Positions 9,201 through 16,254 of a stretch of 32,192 bases of DNA are shown piece by piece (the stretch's first letter is position 1; the number at the start of each line of letters is the position of its first letter). A model generated the notes under the pieces. That model ran no database searches and was not told the origin of the DNA. It worked only from the letters and a program-made list of their open reading frames with translations. The position numbers and the translations under genes were made by a program. Source of the DNA: Caulobacteraceae bacterium (lineage in GTDB: Bacteria; Pseudomonadota; Alphaproteobacteria; Caulobacterales; Caulobacteraceae); the NCBI GenBank assembly GCA_947475845.1, contig CANJMO010000027.1:1-32192 (forward strand). Direction: 5' to 3'.

Positions 9201-9459
9201 TTGCCTGGAGCGGCTGCGCCCAGTGCTAATGACTGCCCTCGTAGCCTCGCTCGGCTTCGTACCCATGGCGATCGCTACCGGGACTGGCTCGGAAGTCCAA
9301 CGTCCCCTTGCCACGGTGGTAATCGGGGGCCTGATCACCTCGACGGTGCTGACCCTGGTGGTGCTGCCGGCGGTGTGCGCCGCGATCATGCGTCGGCGAC
9401 CGCTCAAGGCCACAGCGCGGAGCCTACCTGCGTCCGGCGGTCTTGCGCCTGGGGAGTGA
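6211..9459 (+). CDS. czcA: Heavy-metal efflux RND pump (HME family), CzcA-type
   Basis: Inner-membrane proton antiporter that expels divalent metal ions, most likely Zn, Co or Cd. The 1082-residue product has the RND plan: a first helix (WVVVFATIVVAVFGIW), a large periplasmic porter loop, a block of helices 2-6 from about residue 370, a second loop, and helices 8-12 near the C-terminus. The HME signature in helix 4 is intact as GALDFGLIIDGAVIIVENSL. The proton-relay acidic residues are D426, D432 and E439, with the same spacing as in Cupriavidus CzcA. The early block DITNKQVQINTVVPTLGPLE is also characteristic. Start ATG overlaps the czcB stop by 4 bases, so the three genes form one operon. 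The copper/silver-type motif is not seen; the exact ion is inference. Confidence 0.93.
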   Translation: MIGRILEFSIRARWVVVFATIVVAVFGIWQATLLPIDVTPDITNKQVQINTVVPTLGPLEIEKRVTFPIETALAGLDGVDTTRSFSRNGFSQVTAVFKESADLYFMRQRISERLAEARGNLPDGAEPQMGPVSTGLGEVFHYSVEYASPDGKGAQVASGKPGWQSDGSFLTDDGQQLPDEISRLAYLRTVQDWIVRPQLRSVPGVADVDSLGGYVKQYVVEPDPVQMSAYGVSYTDLGQALERANLSVGADYINRGGEAYLVRADARLHSADEIGRAVVTTRGGVPVTVSQLAKVRIGGELRRGAASRNGYQTVIGSALMLVGANSRTVAHGVGEKIKVIEKSMPAGVVIVPTLDRSQLVLETVSTVTRNLGEGALLVIAILFFLLGNWRAALIATLVIPLSMLMSASGMNAMKISGNLMSLGALDFGLIIDGAVIIVENSLRRLGERQHKLGRLLTENERLDEVLESSKEMVRPTVYGQIVIFLVFLPCLTFQGVEGKMFSPMVITLMLALASAFVLSLTFVPAMVALLIRGKVSEIEVPAIRKSKSFYEPWLRRAVARPAPFVGGAFGVFVVALAVFFFVGREFMPTLDEQNLNLSSVRIPSTSIDQSVAMDLPLERAIMSLPEVRTVYSKAGTASLAADPMPPNASDNYVILKPIKDWPAGVKTKDQVIKRIQDKASVVVGNAYDVTQPIEMRFNELIGGVRSDVAVKIYGDDLDQLSATAGRIAATLNKVKGATDVRVAQTHGFPTFDILFDRDAIARYGLNMQEVADTVSAALGGREAGTIFEGDRRFDIVVRLNNIDRNNVDALGSLPVMLPQTATGPRRSVPLRQLARFQTSEGLNEISRDNGKRRIYVEANVRGRDLGSFVTEAQKRIDREIKLPAGSWLEWGGQFQNLQAATKRLALVVPVCFVLIFAMLYLALGSAALAATVFTAVPLALAGGVFAIALRGIPFSVSAAVGFIAVSGVAVLNGLVLINAFRRRLAMGDTTDDAVIHGCLERLRPVLMTALVASLGFVPMAIATGTGSEVQRPLATVVIGGLITSTVLTLVVLPAVCAAIMRRRPLKATARSLPASGGLAPGE

Positions 9460-9541
9460 ACGGGTCGTTGACCGCCGCTTGAGGTATCGCCGGAAACGCT
9501 TCACGCGCCGGCCCGCATTGCCGTGGTGGAAACCCTCAGCG

Positions 9542-9691
9542 TCAAAGCGCTCGACGGCCGGAAAGCAGCTGGATGACGAACACCACCAGGGCGACGACCA
9601 GCAGAAGGTGGATCAGGCCGCCGCCGACATGGACGGCGAAGAAGCCGAGAGCCCAGAGGATCAAGAGAACTACTGCGATGGTGTAGAGCAT
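9542..9691 (-). CDS. Small Lmo0937-type membrane protein
   Basis: A 49-residue protein opening MLYTIAVVLLILWALGFFAV and ending LLSGRRAL. It has two short hydrophobic segments split by HVGGGLIH. This matches the widespread Lmo0937 family of tiny stress-associated membrane proteins, whose function is unknown. The true start lies inside a longer frame that runs back through the DUF6880 gene. ATG at 9689-9691 is supported by a purine-rich CAGGGA upstream. It follows the DUF6880 gene on the same strand by 42 bases and faces the end of czcA, 82 bases away. Confidence 0.75.
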   Translation of the reverse strand: MLYTIAVVLLILWALGFFAVHVGGGLIHLLLVVALVVFVIQLLSGRRAL

Positions 9692-9732
9692 GAGCGTCGT
9701 GTCCCTGCGGTTCGCCTCGATCAGGCTCGTCA

Positions 9733-10983
9733 TCAAGTCGTGAGCGAGCGGATCGTTCCGCGAGGGGCGCGTCGGCGGCGCGTGGCCTTGGCCGCTTTGA
9801 CCGGGCGGGGAGCCTTGGCCAGAAGCATTTCGGCGGCTTCGGGATGGCGGGCGGTCAGAGTGGCGGCCCAGGGTTCGGCCACATCGGCGGAGATGTCGAT
9901 GTCGCCGGGGCGGGCCAGGATCATGCGGGCGGCTTCGGGCAGGGCCGGCCATTCCATCAGAAACTGAAGGCCGTGCTCGAAGTGGCGATGGGCGGCGGCG
10001 TGGGCGAAGGCGCGGTTCTCGGCCTCGATGTCGTCGAAGTCCGGCAGGCGGCGGACGAAGGCCTTGGCCCGCTGCACCGACAGCGAGCGCTCGAAGGACT
10101 GCCAGCGAACGGCCTGGGCTTCGGCGGCGCGGCCGGTCTGGTCGAGGTAGTCGATCCAGGCGCTCTCCCAGGCGTAGTCGGGTTCGACGGGGCGGCCGAA
10201 GATGAGGTTGCGCGCCTTGGGCTTGAGCGGGCTGGAGGCCTCCAGCATCCGGCCCGCCTCTTCGATACGGCCGGCGGCGAGCAGACGGCGGGCGGCCTCG
10301 GCGGCGGCGGGGGGCTGGGCCAGGGTCTGGGCCGGGAATGTGGCGATGAAGGCGTCCACGTCGCCGGCGGCGTCGGCCAGCTGGCGGACAATGGCGGCGG
10401 CGCCCGCGCTGCCACGCGGCATGGCGGCCAGGGCGGAGGCGGGCAGGGACGGCGGGGCCTGGGCGATCACGGCGGACAGCCAGTCGGCCCAGCGCACGGG
10501 TTGCTCGGTCAGGGCCTCGACCAGACGTTCGGTATGGCGCCCATCCTTGAGCAGGGCGCCGATGTTTCCGGCGGCGTGGAGGAAGACGGCGGCCATGGTC
10601 CCATCGCGGTCGAACACCCGCGCCGACAGGGGGCGGGACAGGGCCATGAACGGCCACAGGCGATCCAGCGCCGCCTCCGGCTCCAGGGCGGCGAGGTTGT
10701 CGGCGATCAGTTTGCGCAGGGCCTCGAGGTCGGCGACGAAGCTGGCCCGCTTGCGCCAGGACACCTTGGATTTGGCTTTGGCCAGGGAGGCCAGGCGCTT
10801 GTCGATCTCCAACTCGAGGTGCTCGGAGCCCTGCTCGGCGGCCAGCTCCATGCGCAGGCGGCGCTTGAGGTCGGGGCGGGTCTCGGCGGCGGCGATCAGG
10901 ATCTGGGCCAGGCGCTCGGCGCCGAGGGCGGCGAGGTTTTCGGCGGTGACCTTCTTGAGGCTGGCGGCGGTGGGGCGCTTCAT
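9733..10983 (-). CDS. DUF6880 family protein
   Basis: A 416-residue soluble, helical, alanine-rich protein of unknown function. The N-terminus MKRPTAASLKKVTAENLAAL, then RLAQILIAAAETRPDLKRRL and a VSWRKRASFVADLEALRKLI block, match what I know of the DUF6880 family. Family members read like TPR-type helical repeat proteins; a later repeat-like pair is AARRLLAAGRIEEAGRMLE and YLDQTGRAAEAQAVRWQ. No signal peptide or membrane segment is present. The C-terminus is basic (KAAKATRRRRAPRG). Its start codon overlaps the dctA stop (ATGA), so translation is probably coupled to dctA. Confidence 0.75.
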   Translation of the reverse strand: MKRPTAASLKKVTAENLAALGAERLAQILIAAAETRPDLKRRLRMELAAEQGSEHLELEIDKRLASLAKAKSKVSWRKRASFVADLEALRKLIADNLAALEPEAALDRLWPFMALSRPLSARVFDRDGTMAAVFLHAAGNIGALLKDGRHTERLVEALTEQPVRWADWLSAVIAQAPPSLPASALAAMPRGSAGAAAIVRQLADAAGDVDAFIATFPAQTLAQPPAAAEAARRLLAAGRIEEAGRMLEASSPLKPKARNLIFGRPVEPDYAWESAWIDYLDQTGRAAEAQAVRWQSFERSLSVQRAKAFVRRLPDFDDIEAENRAFAHAAAHRHFEHGLQFLMEWPALPEAARMILARPGDIDISADVAEPWAATLTARHPEAAEMLLAKAPRPVKAAKATRRRRAPRGTIRSLTT

Positions 10984-12254
10984 TCCGGTTGAACGCGCGA
11001 GGCCAGGACGCGCTTCGCCTGATCGAGGTCGAGCGCGCCTTCCCACTTGGCGATGGCGACGGTGGCCACGCTGTTGCCGATCAGGTTCACGACGGCGCGG
11101 GCCTCGTTGAGGAAGCGGTCGATGCCGAGGAGCAGGACCAGGCCGGTGACGGGGATGCTGTGCATGGTCGACAGGGTCGCGGCCAGGGTGACGAAGCCGG
11201 CGCCGGCGACCCCGGCCGAGCCCTTGGAGGTCAGCAGCAGGACGGCGAGGATGCCCAGCTGATCCGCCCAGCCGAGATGGGTGTTGGTGGCCTGGGCGAC
11301 GAAGATGGCGGCGATGGAGAGGTAGATGCAGGTGCCGTCGGCGTTGAAGGTGTAGCCGGCGGGCAGGACGAGGCCGACCACCGATTTCTCGCACCCGAGC
11401 GCCTCCAGCTTCTGGATCATGCGCGGCAGGACCGCCTCGCTGGAGCAGGTGCCGAGGACGACGAAGATCTCCTCGCGGAAGTAGCGCAGGAAGGCCCAGA
11501 ACGGCAGGCCGGTGGAGCGCATGACCCCCCCCAGCACGATCACCACGAAGGCGATGGAGGTGAGGTAGAGGGCGGCCAGCAGGGTCAGGAGCGACCACAG
11601 TGTGCCCACGCCGTACATGCCGATGGTGAAGGCGACCCCGGCGCCGGCGCCGAGCGGGGCCAGGCGCATGACGATGGCGACGATCCTGAAGATCACCTGC
11701 AGGAAGGAGTCGATCAGGTCGGTGACGTGCTTGGCGGAAGGCCCGCCAAGCTGGCTGAGGGCGGCGCCCATCAGGACGGCGAGCAGGATCACCTGCAGCA
11801 TCGAGCCAGTGACGAAGGCGCTGGTGAAGGTGGTGGGGATGATACCCAGCAGGAACGGGACCACGCCCTGCTCATGAGCGGCGGCGGTGAAGCCGGACAC
11901 GGCCTGGCCGTCGATGCTCGAGGCGTCGATGTTCATGCCGGCGCCGGGCTGCATCAGGTTGACGACGATCAGGCCGATGACCAGGGCGATGGTCGAGAGG
12001 ACTTCGAAATAGACCAGGGCCTTGGCCCCGATGCGGCCGATGTCCTTGAGGTCGCCCATGCGGGCCATACCGACGACGACGGTGCCGAAGATGATCGGTG
12101 CCAGGATCATGCGGATCAGCTTGATGAAGCCGTCGGCCAGGGGCTTGAGCGCAACGCCGAACTCGGGCGCCAGCAGGCCGATGGCCGCGCCGATCAGCAT
12201 GCCGATCAGGACCTGGATGTAGATCTGGCCGAGGAGGCGTCGCACGGCCGGCAT
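10980..12254 (-). CDS. dctA: C4-dicarboxylate:proton/sodium symporter DctA
   Basis: Inner-membrane symporter of the DAACS family for succinate, fumarate, malate and related acids. The 424-residue product is near the length of E. coli DctA (428). It shows the family's functional blocks in order: MILAPIIFGTVVVGMARMGD, the serine-rich hairpin GTCSSEAVLPRM, the helix-7 motif GYTFNADGTCIYLSIAAIFV and the second hairpin LLTSKGSAGVAGAGFVTLA. It ends with the NLIGNSVATVAIAKWEG block. The usual three-serine hairpin has one serine replaced by cysteine. It starts 4 bases after the tartrate dehydratase stop, so the two are co-transcribed. Tartrate or oxaloacetate-family acids are the likely cargo (inference). 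Confidence 0.92.
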   Translation of the reverse strand: MPAVRRLLGQIYIQVLIGMLIGAAIGLLAPEFGVALKPLADGFIKLIRMILAPIIFGTVVVGMARMGDLKDIGRIGAKALVYFEVLSTIALVIGLIVVNLMQPGAGMNIDASSIDGQAVSGFTAAAHEQGVVPFLLGIIPTTFTSAFVTGSMLQVILLAVLMGAALSQLGGPSAKHVTDLIDSFLQVIFRIVAIVMRLAPLGAGAGVAFTIGMYGVGTLWSLLTLLAALYLTSIAFVVIVLGGVMRSTGLPFWAFLRYFREEIFVVLGTCSSEAVLPRMIQKLEALGCEKSVVGLVLPAGYTFNADGTCIYLSIAAIFVAQATNTHLGWADQLGILAVLLLTSKGSAGVAGAGFVTLAATLSTMHSIPVTGLVLLLGIDRFLNEARAVVNLIGNSVATVAIAKWEGALDLDQAKRVLASRVQPE

Positions 12255-12258
12255 GGGG

Positions 12259-13431
12259 TCAGGCGCCGTCGGAGAGGGTGCGCATCACGGCGTAGAGCTT
12301 GGACTTGGCCTCGAAGCCGACGCCGGGGACATCGGGCAGGCCGACGTAGCCGTCCTGCACCGCTATGCCGTCGGCGAAGCCGCCGAAGGGCTGGAAGACG
12401 TCGGGGTAGGACTCGTTGCCGCCCAGATGCAGGCCGGCGGCGATGTTGAGCGACATCTGGTGGCCGCCGTGGGGTACGACGCGGCGCGAGGACCAGCCGT
12501 TCTCGGCGAGCACCTCGAGCGTGCGCATGTATTCGACGAGCCCGTAGGACAGGGCGCAGTCGAATTGCAGGAAATCGCGGTCCGGGCGCATGCCGCCGTG
12601 GCGCAGCAGGTTGCGCGCGTCCTGGTGGGAGAACAGGTTCTCGCCGGTGGCCATGGCTCCGGGATAGTGCTCGGCAAGCGCCGCCTGGAGCGCGTAGTCG
12701 AGGGGGTCGCCGGCTTCCTCGTACCAATAGAGGCCGTAGGGCTTCAGCGCCTTGGCGTAGGCGATGGCGGTGTCCAGATCGAAGCGGCCGTTGGCGTCGA
12801 CGGCGAGGCGGCTCCCCTCCCCCACTACTTCCAGAACGGCGTCGATGCGGCGCAGGTCTTCGTCGAGGGAAGCGCCGCCGATCTTCATCTTCACGACGCG
12901 ATAGCCGCGCTCGACGTAGGAGCGCATCTCGGCCTGGAGTTGAGCGTAGTCCTTGCCCGGATAGTAGTAACCGCCCGCCGCGTAGACCCAGACCTTGTCG
13001 TCGTGCACGCCGCCCCGGTAGCGGTCGGCCAGCAGGCGGTAGAGCGGCTGGCCGGCGATCTTGGCCACCGCGTCCCAGACGGCCATGTCGATGGTCCCGA
13101 CCGCGACCGAGCGCTCGCCGTGCCCGCCCGGCTTCTCGTTGGTCATCATCGTGCGCCAGATGGCGAACGGGTCGAGGTTGGCGCCCGCCTCGTCGATCAG
13201 GGTGTCGGGCTTGGCCTCCAGTAGCCGCGGCAAGAAGCGCTCGCGCATCAGGGCGCCCTGGCCGTAGCGGCCGTTGGAGTTGAAGCCGTAGCCGACCACG
13301 GGTTTGCCGTCCCGCACCTGATCGGTGATCACGGCGACCACCGAGCAGGTCATCTTGGAGAAGTCGATATAGGCGTTGGCGATGGGCGAGGCGATCGAGA
13401 CGGTCTTCTCGCGGATGTCGAGGATACGCAC
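12259..13431 (-). CDS. tarD: D-tartrate dehydratase (enolase superfamily)
   Basis: Mandelate-racemase-type enzyme predicted to dehydrate D-tartrate to oxaloacetate with Mg2+. The start is GTG at 13429-13431, with GGAGA 8 bases upstream, giving 390 residues. The open frame extends further upstream but crosses a terminator. The N-terminal capping domain contains VGYGFNSNGRYGQGA and KPGGHGERSVAVGTIDMAVW. In the barrel, K181 and K183 form the KMK motif. The metal ligands are D212 (VDANGRF), E238 (WYEEAGDP) and E264 (ATGEN). The general acid/base is H321 (VVPHGGHQMS). These are each one residue below the numbers I recall for Bradyrhizobium TarD (K184, D213, E239, E265, H322), and long stretches agree. 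The adjacent dctA fits a C4-acid pathway. Substrate is by family assignment. Confidence 0.85.
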   Translation of the reverse strand: MRILDIREKTVSIASPIANAYIDFSKMTCSVVAVITDQVRDGKPVVGYGFNSNGRYGQGALMRERFLPRLLEAKPDTLIDEAGANLDPFAIWRTMMTNEKPGGHGERSVAVGTIDMAVWDAVAKIAGQPLYRLLADRYRGGVHDDKVWVYAAGGYYYPGKDYAQLQAEMRSYVERGYRVVKMKIGGASLDEDLRRIDAVLEVVGEGSRLAVDANGRFDLDTAIAYAKALKPYGLYWYEEAGDPLDYALQAALAEHYPGAMATGENLFSHQDARNLLRHGGMRPDRDFLQFDCALSYGLVEYMRTLEVLAENGWSSRRVVPHGGHQMSLNIAAGLHLGGNESYPDVFQPFGGFADGIAVQDGYVGLPDVPGVGFEAKSKLYAVMRTLSDGA

Positions 13432-13504
13432 GCTTGGGGTCTCCGGCTTTAGCGGGCGGACCCTAGGGCAGGTCTGGCGCGGCGCAAAGACCGGGAATCC
13501 GGAC

Positions 13505-13535
13505 AAAAAATGGGGGACGCCTCGCGGCATCCCCC
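13505..13535 (-). terminator. Strong intrinsic terminator after the chimeric ORF
   Basis: On the minus strand a 10-base-pair stem (GGGGGATGCC with GGCGTCCCCC, one G-U pair) closes a GCGA tetraloop. It is followed by ATTTTTT. It lies between the chimeric ORF and the tartrate dehydratase, so tarD-dctA probably has its own promoter or depends on read-through. Confidence 0.85.
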
Positions 13536-13577
13536 AGTGTTCGAATTCAGGGAGGCGAATTCGAAGTCTTTGACCGC

Positions 13578-14165
13578 CTAGGGCGCCGGCGGGGCGACCA
13601 AGGCTCCGTCCTGACCGGCGACGTTGAGGGCGGCGCGGATCTTGCCGGTGGCCTTCAGCTCCTCGAGCAGGGTGCGGACATAGGTTGAGGCGACCGGGTG
13701 ACCCTTGGGCAGGGCGACGGCCTGATCGATGCGGGTGTAGCGGTCGGGGATGACGCGGAACTGCGGCTGGCCGCGCGAGGCGTTGACCAGGGCCTGGCGG
13801 ACGCCGGCGACCGCGTCGATCGAGCCGGTCTTGAACAGGGCGATGGCCTCGGGCGATGAGCCGACCCGCTCCAGGCCCGCGTGCTTGAGATTGCGGGTCA
13901 GGTAGAGGTCGTAGGCGGCGCCCGGGCCGCGGGTGGCGAAGCACAGGCCCGGCGTCCCGGTCAGCTTGCCGACGGCCTCGGCCATGTTGGAGGCGGCAGC
14001 CTCGTGACGGCAGACGACGAAGCGGAACTGATCGCCGACCCCGTACATGGCGTCGAGCACGCCGAGGTAGCTTTCGCCCGGGACCCCGAAGCCGAGGTGG
14101 GCGCCGTGGACCAGCAGCTGGTCGATGAGGATCTGAGCGCCATTGCGCCGGCGGACGGCTTTCAT
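13578..14165 (-). CDS. Chimeric ORF: ThDP-enzyme N-terminus joined to C-terminal half of a solute-binding protein
   Basis: The 195-residue product is two unrelated families in one frame. Residues 1 to about 82 are the start of a thiamine-diphosphate enzyme of the acetolactate synthase type. They include LLVHGAHLGFGVPGESYLGV, then CRHEAAASNMAEAVGKLTG with the cofactor-activating glutamate at E55, then CFATRGPGA. From about residue 83 the sequence becomes the second lobe of an amino-acid-type ABC solute-binding protein: AYDLYLTRNLKHA, SIDAVAGVRQAL, and RIDQAVALPKGHPVASTYVR. The join falls at a GGCGCC stretch near 13910-13925. No signal peptide is present, and neither half is complete. Its ATG overlaps the MFS stop (ATGA). 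I infer a deletion that fused two former neighbours. It is unlikely to be an active enzyme or binding protein. Confidence 0.8.
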   Translation of the reverse strand: MKAVRRRNGAQILIDQLLVHGAHLGFGVPGESYLGVLDAMYGVGDQFRFVVCRHEAAASNMAEAVGKLTGTPGLCFATRGPGAAYDLYLTRNLKHAGLERVGSSPEAIALFKTGSIDAVAGVRQALVNASRGQPQFRVIPDRYTRIDQAVALPKGHPVASTYVRTLLEELKATGKIRAALNVAGQDGALVAPPAP

Positions 14166-15420
14166 TGGGCATTTCCCGCAAGATCGATGGACGATAGCGC
14201 GCGGTCGCGCGTCTCCGGAAGGAAGAAGCTGCACAGCAGGACCACCGAGTAGGCGGCCACGGCGGCGACGGCGATGGCGCTGGTCAGGCCGACATCGCCC
14301 GAGAGCACCCCGACCAGGGCCGGGAAGAAGGCGCCGATGCCGCGCCCGGCGTTGTAACAAATCCCCTGCCCGGTCGCGCGCAACTGGGTCGGGAACAGCT
14401 CGGACAGCAGCGGGCCGAGGCCGGCGTTCATCGCCGACTGGCAGAAGCCGAGCGGGAAGCCGAGCAGCAGGATCGCCAGGGAACTGACGCCCAGCATCAG
14501 GTAGCCGAACACGCTGAGCGCGCCGAGCACGGCGAACAGCTTGAGGGCGTGGCGGCGGCCGAGGCCGTCGGAGACGAAGCCGCCGAGGATGTAGCCGGTG
14601 AACGAGCCGGCGATGTTGACCAGCAGGAACAGGCCGGTGTTGCTGTAGGACAGGTGGCGCTCGGTCTGCAGATAGGTCGGCAGCCAGTTGAGCACCGTGT
14701 AGTTGCCGCCGAGCACGCCGAGACAGATCAGCCAGGCGGTGAGGGTGCGCAGGCCGAGCTTGCCGGTGAAGATGGCCAGAGCTTGGGACGCAGTTCCTTG
14801 GCCGCCTTGGCCGTGAGGTAGAGCTCCGAATCCTTGACCGCGCCGCGCACGTAGAACACCAGGCCGGTGGGCAGGATGCCGAGGAAGAACAGGGTGCGCC
14901 AGGCCATGTCCGGGCCGAGGAAATGGAACAGGATGGTGAACAGGATGGTGAACAGGATGGCGGCGGCGCCGTAGCCCACGGCCCAGCCGCTCGCCACAGC
15001 CGAGACTGCCTTGCCGCGATGCTTGGGCGCGACGATCTCGGCCATCAGCACGGCGCCCGCGGCCCACTCGCCGCCGAAGCCGATGCCCTGCAGCGTGCGC
15101 GCCGCGAGCAGCTGTTCGTAGTTCTGAGTCAGGCCGCTGAGGAAGGTGAAGGCGGAGAACCACAGGATGCTGATCTGCAGCACCTTCACCCGGCCGATGC
15201 GGTCGGCCAGGTGGCCGGCGATGGCGCCGCCAACCGAGGACGACAACAGAGCGACGGTGGCGGCGAACCCGGCCTGGGTCTTGCTCAGATGCCAGGCGGC
15301 CATGATGGCGGGCAGGACCAGGGCGTAGATATGGACGTCCATGGCGTCGAGGGCCCAGCCGCCGAAGCAGGCCCAAAAGCCCTTACGCTGACTGCTGTCG
15401 AGCTCTTTATACCAGGACAT
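14162..15420 (-). pseudogene. MFS transporter, interrupted by a frameshift
   Basis: Metabolite:proton symporter of the major facilitator superfamily, close to the aromatic-acid/sialate porter branch. The first frame starts at 15420 (MSWYKELDSSQRKGFWACFG). It contains the loop 2-3 signature as GHLADRIGRVKVLQI and the block GFGGEWAAGAVLMAEI. It stays good to about AKAAKELRP, then turns to nonsense and stops at 14728. The second frame resumes at LAIFTGKLGLRTLTAWLICL and runs through GGFVSDGLGRRHALKL to the stop at 14162. The break lies near 14778-14790. Adding one G to the AAGCT there restores AKELRPKALAIFTG. The combined length, about 420 residues, is normal for the family. It may be a real null allele or one sequencing error. 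It diverges from a GntR regulator. Confidence 0.85.
14927..14960. repeat. 12-bp tandem repeat inside the MFS gene
   Basis: AACAGGATGGTG occurs twice in tandem (14927-14938 and 14939-14950), followed by a partial third copy. It encodes FTIL repeats in a membrane helix (ILFTILFTILFHF). Twelve bases keep the frame, so copy-number change would lengthen the helix by four residues without breaking the gene. Confidence 0.85.
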
Positions 15421-15504
15421 GTTGCCCCCTTCAGAGCCTTACGCGCCGTATCTATTTGTCGTCTCGGCGTTCGCGGCTATAACGGATGATCGATTATCAC
15501 TATC

Positions 15505-15524
15505 TGTATGCAGTGATGTATGCA
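15505..15524. promoter_or_regulatory. Candidate operator: two TGTATGCA direct repeats
   Basis: The 126-base gap between the MFS start (15420) and the GntR start (15547) holds TGTATGCA at 15505-15512 and again at 15517-15524, 12 bases apart. The spacing puts both on one face of the helix, and the TGTAT core resembles FadR-type GntR sites. It lies just upstream of the regulator's start, where autorepression and control of the divergent transporter operon would act. Binding is inferred. Confidence 0.45.
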
Positions 15525-15546
15525 ATCTCTAACGGAGCCTGCCTTT

Positions 15547-16251
15547 ATGAGCGCCAGCGAAGCCTCGGTGGACCGCGACGAAGGCGAAAGCGCCGTCGAA
15601 CGCGTCTACGAACTGGTCAAGCAGATGGCGATCTCGTTCGAGCTTCGCCCTGGCGGCAGGCTGAACGAGCTGGCGATCGCGCGCAAGATCGGCGTCAGCC
15701 GCACGCCGTTGCGCGAAGCGCTCAACCGCCTGACTTCAGACGGCTTTCTGACATTTTCACCGAAACAGGGATTCTTCAGGAAGCCCCTGTCGGTGAAGGA
15801 GGTCACCGACCTCTATGAACTGCGCGAGAAGATCGAGCGCGGCGTGGCGCGCCTAGCGGTCGAGCGGGCCACCGAGGCGCAGATCGACACGCTGGAGGCC
15901 TTTCTGGCCGAGTCGATGAAGGTGACCGGGGTCTCGACCAGCGACATTGTCGATCTGGACGAGCAGTTCCACGAGCAACTGGCGGCCATGACCGGCAACA
16001 CCGAGATCATGCACGCCCTGAAGAACCTGAACGGCCGCATCCGCTTCGTGCGCTGGGTCAATATGGAGGGGCCGCGCGAGCATACCCAAGGCGAGCACCA
16101 CGCCATCCTGAAGGCTCTGCGCGAGCGCGACGCCGACCGGGCCGAAGCCCTGATCGGCGGGCACATCATGCTGCGCCAGGATCAGATCGTCCCGGCGGTG
16201 AAGGAGGCCTTCGCCCGCATCTACATGCAGAACGAAGGCGCCGAGGAGTAG
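15547..16251 (+). CDS. GntR-family regulator, FadR subfamily (FCD domain)
   Basis: DNA-binding repressor or activator with an acid-sensing C-terminal domain. The start at 15547 is preferred to an upstream in-frame ATG at 15520 because ACGGAG lies about 10 bases before it; this gives 234 residues. The N-terminal winged helix contains RLNELAIARKIGVSRTPLRE and ALNRLTSDGFLTF. The FCD domain contains YELREKIERGVARLAVERA and the metal/ligand residues of the form DLDEQFHEQLAAMTGN, then H-x3-H-type GEHHAILKALRERD. Its position diverging from the MFS-to-tartrate genes suggests it controls uptake and use of a carboxylic acid. It converges with the next gene, with 3 bases between the stops. Confidence 0.9.
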   Translation: MSASEASVDRDEGESAVERVYELVKQMAISFELRPGGRLNELAIARKIGVSRTPLREALNRLTSDGFLTFSPKQGFFRKPLSVKEVTDLYELREKIERGVARLAVERATEAQIDTLEAFLAESMKVTGVSTSDIVDLDEQFHEQLAAMTGNTEIMHALKNLNGRIRFVRWVNMEGPREHTQGEHHAILKALRERDADRAEALIGGHIMLRQDQIVPAVKEAFARIYMQNEGAEE

Positions 16252-16254
16252 GAC

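Noticed and set aside
10989-12449. 486-codon open frame antisense to dctA and tarD
   Set aside because: Low-complexity GDE-rich product opposite two clear genes; no start context.
13432-14181. tarD read as a 640-residue protein using the full open frame
   Set aside because: The upstream part is the shadow of the chimeric ORF and crosses a strong terminator; a GTG with GGAGA at 13431 gives the family's normal length.
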